A program made the position numbers and the translations under genes. This document shows, in pieces, positions 1 to 13,234 of a stretch of 64,000 nucleotides of DNA (positions are counted from its first letter, which is position 1; every line of letters starts with the position of its first letter). The notes under the pieces were generated by a model. It was not told the origin of the DNA. It worked only from the letters and a program-made list of their open reading frames with translations, and made no database searches. Source of the DNA: Lingula anatina (lineage: Eukaryota; Brachiopoda; Lingulata; Lingulida; Lingulidae); contig NW_019775424.1 of NCBI RefSeq assembly GCF_001039355.2, forward strand, positions 348,577 through 412,576, in the 5' to 3' direction.

Positions 1-580
1 TGCCTTTTATGAACTATTTTAGCATAATTAAAACTTGGAACAGAATCCATTGTCAAACTAGATCACTGAATGTATCTAATTATCTGAAGAAAGACTTTTA
101 CTTGAATTCAATTCATTACATTTAAAACAGGCATTTGATGCAGTAAGTCACCCAGACTTGACTGGTTTGAAGAAAAATGCGATTTCGGTTTTGCTAAAGG
201 CAATGGGTAAGTGTCTTCCTTGACGCGAAAATACACGTGAAACAGGGGAGAGGGCAAGGTAACTAATTTTGTCAAACAAGCGCCACTAACGCCATCTGAC
301 GTTCGCACAATGTTGACAGTAACCAACGACGAGGGCCGTGCGAAAAAATGAAGAAAGCTTCATTTGCGTTATTCCTTCACTGTTCACAGAGAACTCCTCA
401 TGTGAATAACATTTCTTGTTTTCCATGTAAATTGTTTTTCATACGCATGAATAGTTAGCACCATTGATTTTCAAATGTTTGAAAATATTAGTGACATTCA
501 AACATTTCAGTTCCCGGGTATCCCTTTTCTCACCTTGCCACAAGCTAAGGACCCAAGTTTTTGGATATTTGTGAATATAG
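1..580. other. Upstream of first recognised exon; nothing supported
   Basis: No exon supported. Earlier exons of the + strand transcobalamin-like gene should lie here or beyond the left edge. A few acceptor/donor pairs could bound tiny exons (an AG before base 131, a GTAAGT near 143), but none encodes a recognisable part of the family, so none is called. Confidence 0.4.
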
Positions 581-2979
581 GAAATAGGCAAGAATTTTAT
601 TGACAAACTCTGTCTACAATTATTGATCAAACTTGTCATGCCGTTTTTCAAAGGAGAAGACGGTTCATTCCAAAGCATCTCCGCTGCTACCCACGTGATG
701 CCAGTGCTGGCCAATAAGACTTACGCTGACATCAGAGTGATTTGCAGAAAAGGTATCAGCTTACATGTAAAAAACTTCATATTTTACACAAATTATAATT
801 AAATGTGCATTTTTCTCAATAAAACTTAAGAATAGACCGAGCCACATCAAGTTATATGCATTTCTTGGAATACAACTTTCGAGTAGAAGGATCCACGTAA
901 ATGATGTTGATACGCAGGTCTGCAGGTCTGGGATCAGTTTCCTCCCCCCCCCCTCCCCCCACCTTAAAGTAGAACTGCTCATAGAGTTTAAACATGAACT
1001 TGAACAGCTGCTTCAAGCATTTTTCTCAGTCCACGACCCTGCGCTGTTTTAGCTGGGGAAAGGGGGGTACAGAGTCGAAGACTGATAAATAAAAAAACTC
1101 CAATTTTCAGGAACTTCTGCACCCATGAGTACAACCACCCCGGGACAGCCCATTTCATTCACAATAACACTCCAGTCCACACGGCTGTCACCTGGGACCA
1201 CTCGGCGCTTTACCGTGACTACCAACAACGGCACAAGTCTGTACTACGCCATGAGAGAACTGGAAGCAGGCGAGGTCGGTTTCAGGTAATCAAAGAACCC
1301 CGTTCAGGCATTCAAGGTCACATGGTTATGTCCATATATACAACGGTCTTTTCTGTTTGATGTTACGTCAGTAGCAATTAATGTGCACATGTCCCATATA
1401 CATGCACATCTGTTCAATGGTTTGGGTATTTTCATATGATTTGCTATAGCCTAAATATATTTTATGGTTACTTTGTCAGCTTCGATTTCAAAATGAATAA
1501 AGGGAAAGTAGGCCTACGTTTTACGTATACAATTAATAAAATGATATATGAAAACGTAAGCCCTTCTTAGCATTCAATCGGGGCTAAAAGTAGGCCCTAT
1601 TTATGGTAGGCCCTATTCAATTTTTGTGTTTACATTAAGTAATCTTTGTCATTGATACGTTTCAGTCGACAATAAGTAAATCATGTTACATGTAGAGCAT
1701 TTTAACAAGAATCTGTAAAAAGATATGGAAAATGATGCTGAAAAATTAGTAACAGCGTTGCAATTCAACCTTGCAAACTACAGAATGGGACAGATTTAGT
1801 AGGGCTAACTAGAGGTTAATTTGCCTTTGCTATATAAACGGAGCCTGCACCCAAAAATCGATGGATTGATTAAACCGTAAGATACCCATCGTCCGGCTTC
1901 TGCTCCATTCTTATTTAAGTTAATGTTGTAAATGCATCCATTTTTGTAAATCTTGTGATAGTATGCAGTGTTTCTCTTCCACAGTTTTACCAGTCGTCAG
2001 ACTAGCTGGGGTGTGTCAATCACATCTTTGATGGGCGTGGCTTCAAGTTCAAAGGAACGTATCTATTGGCAGATGTTGCAATCACCAAGCAGTCCTTTAA
2101 CAACTAGTAAGTTTTCTTAACTCATCCTTAAAGAAATCGACACATTCATAATGTTGACAAAAACGGGAAATGCACGTTTTCGCCGTTTTACAGGTATGCC
2201 TAGCGCAAACACCCCCGTTGTCAAGTAAATTGAAGCATCTTGTATAAAGTGTCAAACGTGGCATTTAACTTATTGTTTATGACACATTAAACTGTTTTTT
2301 TCAATGTTTTAGTCTACAGTAGGCATATTAGGGGTACATGTAGGTCTACTGTACACTTTGTTCACTCTGACAATTCAAGCTCAGAAATGCACGATTTCAT
2401 TCATTCAATTAATTCTACTATAATATGCAAGTCCACATCGGGCAATCATAAAACATTATCTTAAATACAATTGAATGACGTCACGATGCACTTCCGGTTT
2501 TCGTCGTTTTCTTGAAGGGTTAGTCTATGGCTTTTTTTAATGTGAGTGCCTACTAGTAGGGCCTACTTGTCGTGCATCATATGCCGCATTTTCTCTCCAA
2601 GAACAATGCTCATTTGGAAACTTTCATAATGAAAGCTTGGACCTAAATAGAGAAGGANAAGATGAAAGTGACATCTGACAATGCTTGGTATATACTGTAT
2701 TGTATCATGTCTGTCTGTCTGTCTGTTTGCCTGTCTGTCTGCCTGCCTGCCCTGTCGTCCAGTAGGGTAAAGGAATGCATTAATTGGCAAATTAACAAAT
2801 GGGTTTATCATTTCTCTCTTCAAAATATTGTATTATTTCATTATGTCATTACTTCCTTTTAGGAATATCAATAATCTTTTCCTTTTCTTTTGTTTATAGC
2901 AGCGGATAAATTCTATCCGAATGATGGCGATGACATAATATTCCGCCTAGTCACTTACGAGGGCACACTTGTTGGCTGA
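581..2979 (+). CDS. Transcobalamin / intrinsic factor-like protein, 3' exons
   Basis: Four coding exons: 581-752, 1111-1285, 1985-2106, 2900-2979 (TGA stop). Joined they encode 182 residues in one open frame with consistent intron phases and GT/AG borders. The first exon reads FQSISAATHVMPVLANKTY, matching the end of the alpha-barrel domain of vertebrate intrinsic factor and transcobalamin (the 'LPVLxxKTYxD' segment). The later exons give the small C-terminal beta domain (DUF4430 type): an internal TSWGVSITS motif, then ERIYWQ, then a terminal stretch on DGDDIIFRL, in the same order as TSWGL...TYWQF in the human proteins. Family members are secreted vitamin B12 carriers, where the C-terminal domain closes over the ligand. 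The N-terminal signal peptide and most of the barrel are missing from the window, so the protein is 5'-partial. Gene identity is well supported; cobalamin binding itself is inference. It converges tail-to-tail on the subtilase gene. Confidence 0.85.
2709..2752. repeat. CTGT/CTGC simple repeat
   Basis: Imperfect tetranucleotide run of CTGT and CTGC units in intron 3 (between 2106 and 2900) of the transcobalamin-like gene. One unresolved base (N) lies about 50 bp to its left. Confidence 0.8.
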
Positions 2980-4156
2980 AGAAATGGTGAAATACGTTTT
3001 TACAACACCTTTGGCATCAGAACGTCAGCGGTATCTTTGGTATCATACCTTGGATGGTTGCAGTATATGTGTCTTTAAACTTTAAAGTCTATAAGGTGTC
3101 TTTCAATATCGTTTCAAACCATTTCCTTAATTGTAAGTACAATTTGTTCATACATTGTGCTTTAAAAATATAAAATAAGACTGAAGTCCGTTAACCACAC
3201 TTAATGTGCCAATTTTTGTAAGCCGTCAGTAAAAATTTGTAAAGATATTTAAGGTTTCTAACACTCATATAATTTACACCCGTAAAGTGAAATATAGGGG
3301 CATGTTCATTTCTAAGCGTGTTTTCCGGCCAGACCTTAAGGAATATTATACGGGGATTTTCCTTATATCACCACGTTGAACGCTATCCAAAAATATTAAG
3401 AAAAGTGGGATATTGTTTACTATTTTACTATCACTAGTGCCACCGGATTCCTTCAAAACTATGGGTCGTGGTGACTCTGTAAACGGTTAACGATACTGTT
3501 TGATATACCCTTGTGAGAAAAATGTTGAGCATTAAAAAAATGAAAATTTGCTGTATATAACTCCACTGTTGAATGATGGAACACATTGGACATTACTCTT
3601 AAACTCCGGATGTGAAGCAGTCAAATTTGAGAACTTTTTTGTCACATTGAAAATTTCGAAGAGACTTTTCGGCAATAAATTTACAAATATACCCCAATTA
3701 CAAAAAAAAAAAGAAAAAAAAAGTGCTGTGCTATCACCTACGTTGTCCAGTATTCCACTTAGACAATGAGTGGAAGAGCATTTCAGCAAGACACAACCAT
3801 GGTCAATATTGCCGTTATGGAACTCCATCTTTAAGTTGTCAGTCCGTTTCAATATACTTCTTTATACAGTTTTTCCCCACCTTTAAAATTACATTTTTAT
3901 TGTGCCTAAAAATCGTCCATAAAAAAAAGGCGTAACATCACATCCAATGCAATTTATTCCTGAAGAATAACTTGAATTCACCGAGAAGAAAAATAAACTT
4001 ATTGTCCGGACTGACGTACGTGAAGCCATGCTTACAGTCCCATTGTTAAATTCGAATTATCTTGAAATTTGCCAGTGTTAGAATTACCAAGTAAAAGTGA
4101 AACCGAATATATGCCTAAGTTCTGCTTTTCCATAAGGTATTGCCTTCCCATGGGGT
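2980..4156. other. Convergent 3' intergenic spacer
   Basis: Spacer between the stop of the transcobalamin-like gene (+) and the stop of the subtilase gene (-). No exon seen. AATAAA at 3674-3679 on + and AATAAA at 3953-3958 on - (the same bases read TTTATT on +) are plausible poly(A) signals, which would leave the two 3' ends about 270 bp apart. An A-rich run lies at 3702-3722. Confidence 0.45.
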
Positions 4157-7100
4157 CTAACAGCCAACGTACAGAAGCTTGTTTACAGTGGGGCACTTGT
4201 TGTTGCAGTTGCGGGTGGTGGTCTGGCAGCAACTGGCCCCCGGGCGGCTAGCAGTTGGGACATTGATTTTGCCCTCGCTGGCGCTGAAAACGTCAATAAT
4301 ATTCCTTAATACTGTATAATAATGACAAATAAATCAGCATAGAAAGGAAATATGAAATAGATACATACAATCAGCAAAGTTACAAAAAACGCACTCACGT
4401 GTAAGTATATTCTTATGATGATTATTAGCCCTGCTTAAATTTACTCAATAAATTACGACTTTTAGTTCCAATAACGTCCAAGTGAAACCAAACTGAATAG
4501 ACATTATTGCCCTTGTTTTAGGGTTAATCAACAATTTATTAACCATTACTCCAATAAATATATTTCCAATAAAGTATATATCAATTATGTGGAATCCATG
4601 TACTTACTTGGTCTCAAGCCACTCTCTCACTTCAGCAGGAGTGGGATTTCCAGACTGGTTACCAAGGAAGACCGCAACGGCACCGGCCTGGTATAATATA
4701 AAAAAAAAAGCCAACATGATTAATATTGTCATCTTAAGAGATGGGCCAATTCTGAACGGTTTTGAGCTGGTAGCAATGGATATAATAAGCATTTTCTGTG
4801 TCTAATGTGGGGGAATACTGTTAAAATAAAACCGAGTGAGAATCTGCCCAGTTTTTGGTCGTTATAATGAGATATAACTGTGTATAATTCGTTTCTTTGG
4901 GATGTACATGTACATATATGTTAAAAACAGTTGAACCTTGCACAAAGCATAAATCTTCTAATCGATACTAGTGCGGATATAGCAATGCCAGGAAATCAAG
5001 TGAAGGTATCGATGCTAGAGCTCACTTATTTTATCAAACTGAAAAATACGTACCACGTGTGGGGCGGCCATGGATGTTCCTTAAATGCCCAAAAATAATA
5101 CATTAAGATAGTATTGTGCAGGTGCATTTACACATGTATTGCCTATGTATTTCATATGAATGATATATCAAATTTAAACGTGTATTCAATTGCCAAGACT
5201 TTCTCATTATCAACTCAAGGGTCTGAAAATGGTGAAAAGTATTTTAAAATTTTACAAAAATTAAAACACAACCAAGGAATGATTTTCATTTAATGGATGA
5301 TCTGCAGCAGGCTACTTGAATAAAGTAGTTGTCGCTCCAAAACAACACCCACATAAAATTTTATGTAAGATACGCCCCTATTCCCACTTAATTGGGCAAA
5401 TAAATGATTTATCTTAAGCCAAAGTAAGTATCCCTTACTTACCGCTGTAGGCTACAGATCCAGAGTTGGTCTTGGTGCGTGCGCCAAGGACGCCGACTCC
5501 CTAAAATAATAAATGATAAAAATCGTGAATTTCAGGACTGCTCACTCTTTATAAATAAGTCTCCGAGGTGATATATGAAAGATGTAAAAGACACTGCAAT
5601 CACAGGCAGGCTGTGTAGAAAAACAAGAATACATTTAGCGGGAATGAAATTCACGGTAGAATTTAGGGGTTTGTGCGAGAATAAATGAGATATAACGTAC
5701 CGGTGCAATGATGTCCACACATCTACCGTGGTTCGAGAAGCTCGCCAGGTCGTCCCTGCTGTCACTTGCTGCAACGCTGATTCTGTAATAAAAGTGATCC
5801 ACCTAGATGTATATGTCAGTGATATTCGGTGATAACTATACCATATATTGCTTTACAATAGTTACTTGGAGGTGAAATATATTTAAATAATTTAAAATCA
5901 CCTAGAGAGTTGGAGACACACGTGCACACGCGAATGTTGGAATTTCTTGGAAAGAACTTTATCACACAGTACTTCAATACTTACACATCAGCGGCTCTGG
6001 CTGGAGATTCTGAGCATGCATCAGCACCAGAGTTGCCAGCTGCGACAACCATTGTCACGCCCTGTATAAATAAATGAATAAATAAATAAATAAATAAATA
6101 AATGTTTAAGCTGTGCCAGAACCAATTACCAGGACTGAATCGAGAATAGAACTCTTTGTTTTTCATTTTTCATTAACCTTTGTTTCCAAGTCTCACCCCC
6201 AGCATGATTCTGTTTACGTTATTTCATGACTAATGCAGATAACACATTTAACGCATGGCACACTTTAGTCATGTATTGAAATACGCGCTTTATTTTGACA
6301 AGAAAAAACACATAGTATGTATAGTAGTCTACCAACCTCTCTGACAGCATCATTACACATCTCATCAAAAGCAGTGCTTGCACCACCGCCCAAAGACATG
6401 CTGCAATATGAAAGATACATGTATATGAAATGCACATAATAAGCGGTACACCTTTTATGCCAAAATATCCTAGGAACTGCAACACATTTCTTCTAGTCAG
6501 CAAAATATAGCATAACAAAACAGAAGTTGTCAACATATAAGATTCTGTAGTTAATAATGCTGGTAACCAACCTTTGCTTTCCTTTTTATTATGTTATGGC
6601 TTTATTTTCTAGATAGATATTTGAAAGTAAAACATGAAAGTGTGTATAGCTTTAACATACTTGATGACGGCCTTAGCGTTTCTTCTCTTGGCGTCATTCA
6701 CTGCATATTCAATACCCAAACCGATGTTTCTGAAATGACATGACAATCGATTTATTACATCAGGGTAATGTTCTTTTTTTTTTTAATTTTGAGGTAATTA
6801 ATCAAAGTAATGTGTGCCCTCTTATGGCCAATTTCCAGTTTTGTATGCGCAGTTGTACAATGTAGTATTGCAGTTTCGAAAAAATTGTAATGCATTTGGT
6901 TTCCAATTCAATACACGTCGACGGGTAGAAATATTATATACCTAATAGTCTTTGCGATGGAAAAAGGAATGCCCAATCTACAAATGTTTCCACTCGATAA
7001 TCCCCAGCATGCAAAACAAAAACTTACGCAATAGAGCCGGATCCATCGTCGGAAAGAACCTTGACTGCTACCAAGGTAGCCCTCTTGGCAACTCCCATGG

Positions 7101-10100
7101 TGGTTCCACCCACTGTGCCTGGTAAAGAGACGAATGCAAATTTCACAACAGAGCAAGCATGCATTATAAGTACCTGTTTATTATTGGTATATGTGTTATT
7201 ATGCAAATTTCACAACAGAGCAAGCATGCATTATAACTGCCTGTTTATCATTGGTATCTGTATTATTATGCACATACAACAAAGCGAATACAATAATGTG
7301 TAGAGTAAATGTCTATCAGGTAGAAGAGTATCGTTGACTGTGGTATAATTTTAGAAAAGTAAATAATGTTCTGAAATACTGTAGATCTCTAAGTCCTGTC
7401 TTCTACTTCTTTTTTTATTTTTTTATTTTATTTTTTTTAAGAAATACAATTTTTCATTAAATTACCGACCGATTCGTTTTGTGTTAAGGGAGACCAAAAT
7501 GTTGGGTCTTAATTTCAAACTAGCGCCTATTCTCCTCATGTTCCACAAAAGGTCTAAAGTATGTTTTTGAGGCATACGTTTTGTCTACTTATAGTAGCCC
7601 AGGAACTTATGACTTTTTGTGAAAAGGGGCACAAGGTCATGTTTTACCAGATTTCCAAAGATAGAAAATGCTCAAGCGGATACATACTTGCCACGTGCGT
7701 TCCGTGACCGTCAACATCGTCGTCGCTGGATCCATAAGGATGGCTGTAGGCGGACTATAGGAAAATACTTATACAATCACCTCATTTAAGACATGTTTCA
7801 TCTTTCATTTAAATATGCAATAAATAAAGCAATATAAAATTAATGAATACATACACAGACAAATTGATTATGATAATAATAATCATATTTAGTTTACTCC
7901 CAGTCTGCCAGTAATTAATGTTATTGATATCTAAATCTGAATGCTCGCTGAGGTATAGGCCTAACTATGGAAAATTATGGAATATCAAACAGTTCATTTT
8001 GGGAGTGGATCTATGAGAACATGTCATAGACGTTGTCAATAGAGGAGAAATTGGGGTACAAATTGTAGAGAATGGTATGATGATGAAGTACTTTCACCTA
8101 CCCCGGCGTTGATGGCTCTGCCTCCAAAGTCACTGTGGCCGGTGTGGATACCACTGCGAAAACATACACACATACATACATACATATGTACTCATGCATT
8201 ATGCATGCATACAAATATTATAGTATATTTCTTTGCTTGCAATACAATTTGCCATTTACAGTCAAATATCATTCGCAAATATCGTTCGCGTGGAAATCAT
8301 GTAACGAAACCCTGTGGTAGTTCTTTAAGTTATACTATTAGAAACTATGACATTTGGTCGGATTTATCAAAAATAATTGGACATAATTAAGTTCTCGCTT
8401 CATATGCATCTTTAAGTGTTTTTCTTGAGTCTTAAGTTTTTTTTAATATAAATGCTGATCAACTTACGTGTCCAAGATGTAGGCATAGACACCAGCGCCA
8501 TCACCTGAGATAAAATAATAAAGATCGGTTATGAATATTATCATACGATTCAATCAAGTTGAAAGGACCGAACCTTAATGTTGTACGATACGTGTAAATA
8601 AATAAAAAGAGAAATAAGTAAAGAAAAATGTTTACCTGAGGGAGAGTAAGAGCCACTTTCTGCGCCATTACGTTCATCAATCCTATCAAGGCCCTGTAAC
8701 GAATTCAGGTATTCTTTATATTTCTAAATTAAAAAAAAAAATCTTGAAAATTTTAACAACTTCTACTAAATCGCCAGCATATTCTACCCCAAACTGTAGG
8801 GAAATGACAATCTTTTAACTTATATTTGAGTTTCAGATTTCTATTTTAACCGTTACGAATTCGAATGAATTTCACCAGTCTCCGTCTTTAGTACGCAAGT
8901 GCCACAAAACCTCCTTGAGAGGGGCGAGATTTGGGGAGAAATTTCGAGAGGTGCGTTTTACTCACCCACAAGGCGCTGTGACTGATATCCTGAGTGTCGC
9001 TGCAGGGAGACTTGTAGAACATGGTCTCTTGCTCAATGTATTCTATGTCATCGTCCTCTTGCATCGACTCCAACAGTCTGAAGACCAAAAATTTAAAGGT
9101 AACTGTAAGTGAGATTTTGACCAAAAAAGGTGCGTATCTGACTTTGCAGGACTCCGCTATTATGAAAAAGACATTGCATTTTGTAAAAATAACACGATAT
9201 GTATTTGAGACATACACTGTGCAATTTCAGACATTCCTTTTGTATGAATGCTTTGAGTAGGTTTGTAGCATTGTTGATTAATTCTTATTTTTTAAATATG
9301 ATATGCAAATGAAAGAAACGTAATACATTTGAGTTTGCTTTGTGACCATTGTTAGATTGTAAAGATCAATTCCATAAATGTGTATTATATTAATACAATG
9401 TTTTATTGAACACGTTCATTTACTTCGGGTTTCCCTTGACAGTGAAGAACTTGGTCTTGCCGATCTTAATCTTTTGGGTACCCACTTCGGCGTCCATCTG
9501 TTCCATACCGAAGTTCATCAGGCGGTGCATCTGACCTCTCCCCCGCATGATCACACGGTCAGCTGAAAATAAATAAATAAATAAATAAATAAATAAAAAA
9601 TCGAAATGATCGATGTTTTTGGAGACATCGCTTATGCGATATTCATTCAACAAAATGTTTTTACTATCAACAAGCTAACACAAAAAGGGGCGGTGGTTAA
9701 ATTCAAGTGTACTCACAACTTGCATTTTTAAATTAAATTTTTATAGTACGCCTTTGTACATATGCATGTACTAGCACATGAATAAAAGTAGATATTCAAT
9801 GTGAGTGAAACTAAAACCAAAGAGCACATATGCCTAGTGATGTCTCGCAAACTCGGGTGATTCCGCAGCTCGTACTGATGAGGTACAAAATTAGAAGAAG
9901 TGGACCACGTGATTATTTGGTAAGTGAAAAGCGCCACTTACGGTCAGCATTGTCCTTCACTTTGACCAAGTAGCTTCTTCCATCGCCAGCAACCCTGGTA
10001 CCGCGCTGAGCATACCTTATTGGTGCTGCAATACAAAGGCAATTAAGTGGACACATTGTTGACTGATGATATCATTTTGATTATAAAGAGCATTCATTGG

Positions 10101-10621
10101 GGTGCAAGTTTATTTCAAAGTTTGTCACCAATCTTTGCAAGCTAACCTTGGTCTTTTTGCAGCCCCCAAACCATTAATGTATACAGAGAAAACGATGGCA
10201 TGAAAATCTCACTACGTTAATATATATAAAGTTCAAAATTATGGTAAACTATAAATATTTGACCACTGTTGCTAGAGTTTAATTGTAATTTGGTTTTGTA
10301 ATCAGTTCTGCATGTATTTATGAACAGTACATGTACGTGAGTAATTTGAAATTGGAACTGAACTGAATTTAAATAATTAAACCAAAGATGAATTCTACAT
10401 TTGGAAGCAACCAATAGGTTTTAACAGATTAAATATTTAGATGATACGATAGTTAAACCTAATCCATTGTATCTTTCTATCTTACTTTCTGTTATGTTTT
10501 AAAAAATATTCTTTGTTATTTTTTACTTTATTTTTACATCTCTTATGAAATGATAAAGCTAACCTCTCGCCTCGGCAAGTGCTACCGCTACAATAACAGC
10601 AACAAGAACTTGGAGCTTCAT
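4157..10621 (-). CDS. Secreted subtilisin-like serine protease (S8, proteinase K type), complete
   Basis: Seventeen exons, 5' to 3': 10564-10621, 9942-10025, 9424-9562, 8966-9077, 8636-8693, 8468-8504, 8102-8153, 7688-7754, 7028-7118, 6661-6729, 6337-6400, 5985-6061, 5701-5782, 5443-5500, 5054-5079, 4608-4687, 4157-4283. The joined CDS is 1281 nt, 426 residues plus TAG. Residues 1-18 are a signal peptide (MKLQVLVAV...LAEA). Residues ~20-115 are an inhibitor I9-like propeptide ending with the family-typical IEYIEQE (105-111). The catalytic domain has Asp162 in ILDTGI, His197 in GHGTHVA, oxyanion Asn287 in AAGN and nucleophile Ser352 in GTSMAAPHV; the His-Ser spacing of 155 equals that of proteinase K. 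Expected role: secreted endopeptidase made as a zymogen and matured by propeptide cleavage. Odd feature: after the usual family end the last exon adds a Cys-rich tail with Cys403, 404, 411, 415 and 426. Intron 8 holds a 68-bp tandem duplication. Highly confident for family; substrate unknown. Confidence 0.95.
6064..6103. repeat. AAAT microsatellite
   Basis: About nine AAAT units directly beside the acceptor of subtilase exon 12 (exon edge 6061). In gene sense it reads as a TTTA-rich tract leading into the splice site. Confidence 0.85.
7135..7270. repeat. Tandem duplication of ~68 bp in subtilase intron 8
   Basis: Two near-identical copies, about 7135-7202 and 7203-7270, each beginning TGCAAATTTCACAACAGAGC and separated by no spacer, just upstream (in gene sense) of exon 9. 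A recent intronic duplication; it does not touch coding bases. Confidence 0.85.
9566..9598. repeat. AAAT microsatellite
   Basis: AAAT tract directly beside the acceptor of subtilase exon 3 (exon edge 9562), the same arrangement as at exon 12. Confidence 0.85.
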
Positions 10622-10929
10622 CCTGGACGGCTGATGTTGAAAAAAAGAAAAAAAATAAAAATCAAAAATGGATTTCACATGAGACATGCGCAACCGTTGT
10701 ATCGCCTAGTCAACGTCGACAAAAATTCATATGCTGTTCAAAGTTGATTTAGAAAAGTTTCACCTTTGACTTTATTTTGCTTTGTCTGAAATTTAAAACA
10801 AATAAAAAGATTTGTAACAAGTCAGAAGAAAAAAATTAACCTATTGGTTAAAGAAATTAAAAGATTATATTGAATATTATATATTTAATAAAAAAAGGTT
10901 TAAGGAAACGCTTAAAACCCCAAACTTAC

Positions 10930-10955
10930 CGGTTTTGTCTTCCAGAGGACGTCTG
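10930..10955 (-). other. Probable 5' UTR exon of the subtilase gene
   Basis: A consensus donor (CCG|GTAAGT on the minus strand, exon edge at 10930) lies about 25 bases downstream of where the TATA box would start transcription. An acceptor (TCCAG) ends at 10623, one base before the ATG exon begins at 10622. This suggests a short non-coding first exon and a ~306-bp leader intron. The 5' edge is estimated, not seen. Confidence 0.5.
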
Positions 10956-10979
10956 TACATTACCTAACAAAGTCACCCC

Positions 10980-10987
10980 CTTTTATA
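10980..10987 (-). promoter_or_regulatory. TATA box of the subtilase gene
   Basis: TATAAAAG on the minus strand, about 30 bp upstream of the inferred start of the non-coding first exon. Such a TATA promoter fits a strongly expressed secretory gene. Confidence 0.65.
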
Positions 10988-12716
10988 CATTTTAGCTCCA
11001 CCGTGGCATGGGTATGTAACAGCCGTTCCTCAGTGAAGGGCTATTCAGTCGTGGTAGTGGCCAGGTGGTGATCCTTTTTGATGAGTTGAAGGGAGAGTGT
11101 TTTTGAGTTTATGGTTGCACTGAATCATATATATTTTTATATACAGAATCTGGTCTGTGCGACAATGTGTGTGTTTGGCGCGCGCGCGTTTGTGACAGAG
11201 AGAGTAATCATTTGAGTCTCTCGCTCGCTCTGTCTCTCTCTCCTTGAGAAAGGTTCGTTTCCATTCATCATTCTTTATAAAGACTGCTTCAGACACTAGA
11301 GAGTTATGACGTGTTCCGTAAAAAAATGTTTCTATATATTCTGGCCAGAAGGAAGGGGGAACGGGTACACGAACAAGGGGTGCAAGAAAAGGTTTAACGA
11401 CATTTAGCTTAATTATAAAGTGTAAAGGTTCACTCTATTTTTAGAAAAATAACCCATTTTGAAATTATTAACTACAGGCTTGATATTTTTAATGTAAGTG
11501 CCAATCAAAGCAAACGCTGTCACTATTTTTAAAAACTCGTTTAAACAGGATGTCAAATTAAAAAAACATAAATAAATAAAAAAACTTTTGCATTTCTAAT
11601 ATCCTCGCCTGACGTAACAACTGAACAGTGTGCCTATCATCAGCTGCCATTTCTGGAAGGGGCAATTTCCTGGCTCTAAGGACAAAATAAATAACCATTC
11701 AACATAGATTAATCCCCTTACGAGTGCTCGTACTTCATCCATTTATTGCAGAATATGACACAGTTACAGGGGTTAAGTAGTACGTTATCGGTTAACAGTG
11801 TTACTGTTTTGAAGAGTGTGTAATCAAGCCCTTAATTTCCGGCCTCTTGAAATGTCCACCCACAGCCTATTTGATATGAGGCAATAAAGGTGTTGGTATT
11901 TTCTTAAACATTTAAGGTACTTTTTTGCTTAGATAAGCATTACCCAAGATCGTGGCTTAGGTTATAATAATGCTAATTCGTGCAGGTAAGAACTACCATT
12001 TGACTGTCATGATAAATTGGTATTGGACCAAATTAACAGTGTTTGTACATGTTTCTTGATTTTCAGTAACGTGAACTCCGGTGGTTGAAAGGTAAAGTTA
12101 AGGTATTTTAACAAAATTATAGACAAAAACATGAAAAGTTAACATTTTCCTAATGAAAGTCAATAAAGTTCGTCGTAGAGCAATTAGTAATTTGCAAATA
12201 AAACAAATGAAAGAAATAATCTCTTAAAATTAATTAATTTAAAAAACACAACAGGCCAATATAATTGATTTTTTTGCAATTAATTACAAAGTTATATATA
12301 ATAGTTTTAGTTATTGTTGTTCGGACGCAAAAAGAGCAAAAATATAACGAACGAGGCATTACAATAAAGCCACATAAATTGCACACTTTCAAAATTTTTT
12401 TCATCTGCTCAATTTTATTTCACCTAGTTTCATATAAAATATCCCCATTTCTGTTTTAAATTTGAAGACAGAAGACATTTGAAAAGATAATTTGACAGAA
12501 CTGAGTTCAAATTGTACCGTCATCTTTCAATGCACGATGCAAATATATAACAAATTTCTATTTATATGTGATGATATTGAATTCCTTCCATTTGATCGTA
12601 CAAAATGAAAACCATTTCCTTTCCACATTAACAATCATGTCGTCACTTCCCATTGACACATTCAATTGTGACGACAGTTCCGGTGCAGTGTATCACCCTG
12701 GGAAGCAAGGTACAGC
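10988..12716. other. Spacer between subtilase promoter and WAP gene W1
   Basis: No exon supported. AT-rich sequence with a short alternating GC run near 11177 and a pyrimidine-rich (TCTC) stretch near 11217-11242. Subtilase upstream regulatory DNA is expected next to 10988 but no further motif is called. Confidence 0.4.
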
Positions 12717-13179
12717 CTACTTACATGTGTATCCACAGCCAGTGGAGCAGCATAACCGTCCGTAGCCGCAATAAGTCGCCGGATTGCACAGAACGCTGCA
12801 GATGCCAAAGGGTGGGGTCGGCGGGCAGCACACTGAACTCATAATATTCGAATATGTAGAAATGGAGGTAACTTCTCTGAAACATTCCAGGATGAACCAT
12901 GTTTTTTAAACACGGTATATATGAAGTTAGGTAGGTCAGAAATGAGCCAACATTAAAGTGGTTACAATGTAGTGGTGATCCGTGATCCGGATTACCATCT
13001 TGGTCCAAGATTTTTTCAAATAGAGGGCCTACTAAAAGGAATCTTCGCCACTGACAAAAAGGGCAAATGACCTTGATTTGTGCAATGGATGTTCTCTCAA
13101 CTACCACAATCTATCAATGAAGGGCCCTTGCCGCTGGTCTGCGCTACCTGAGTGCATTTTCCAGTTTTCATAAAGATTC

Positions 13180-13234
<55 letters not shown>

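Noticed and set aside
12653-12716. Possible fourth exon of W1 after a GTAAGT at the end of exon 3
   Set aside because: Splicing there would remove the eighth WAP cysteine, and the only acceptor nearby gives an immediate stop; W2-W4 also end within exon 3.
12721-13107. 128-codon minus-strand frame
   Set aside because: It overlaps W1 exon 3 but in another frame over the WAP domain, running back into intron 2; not the coding frame.
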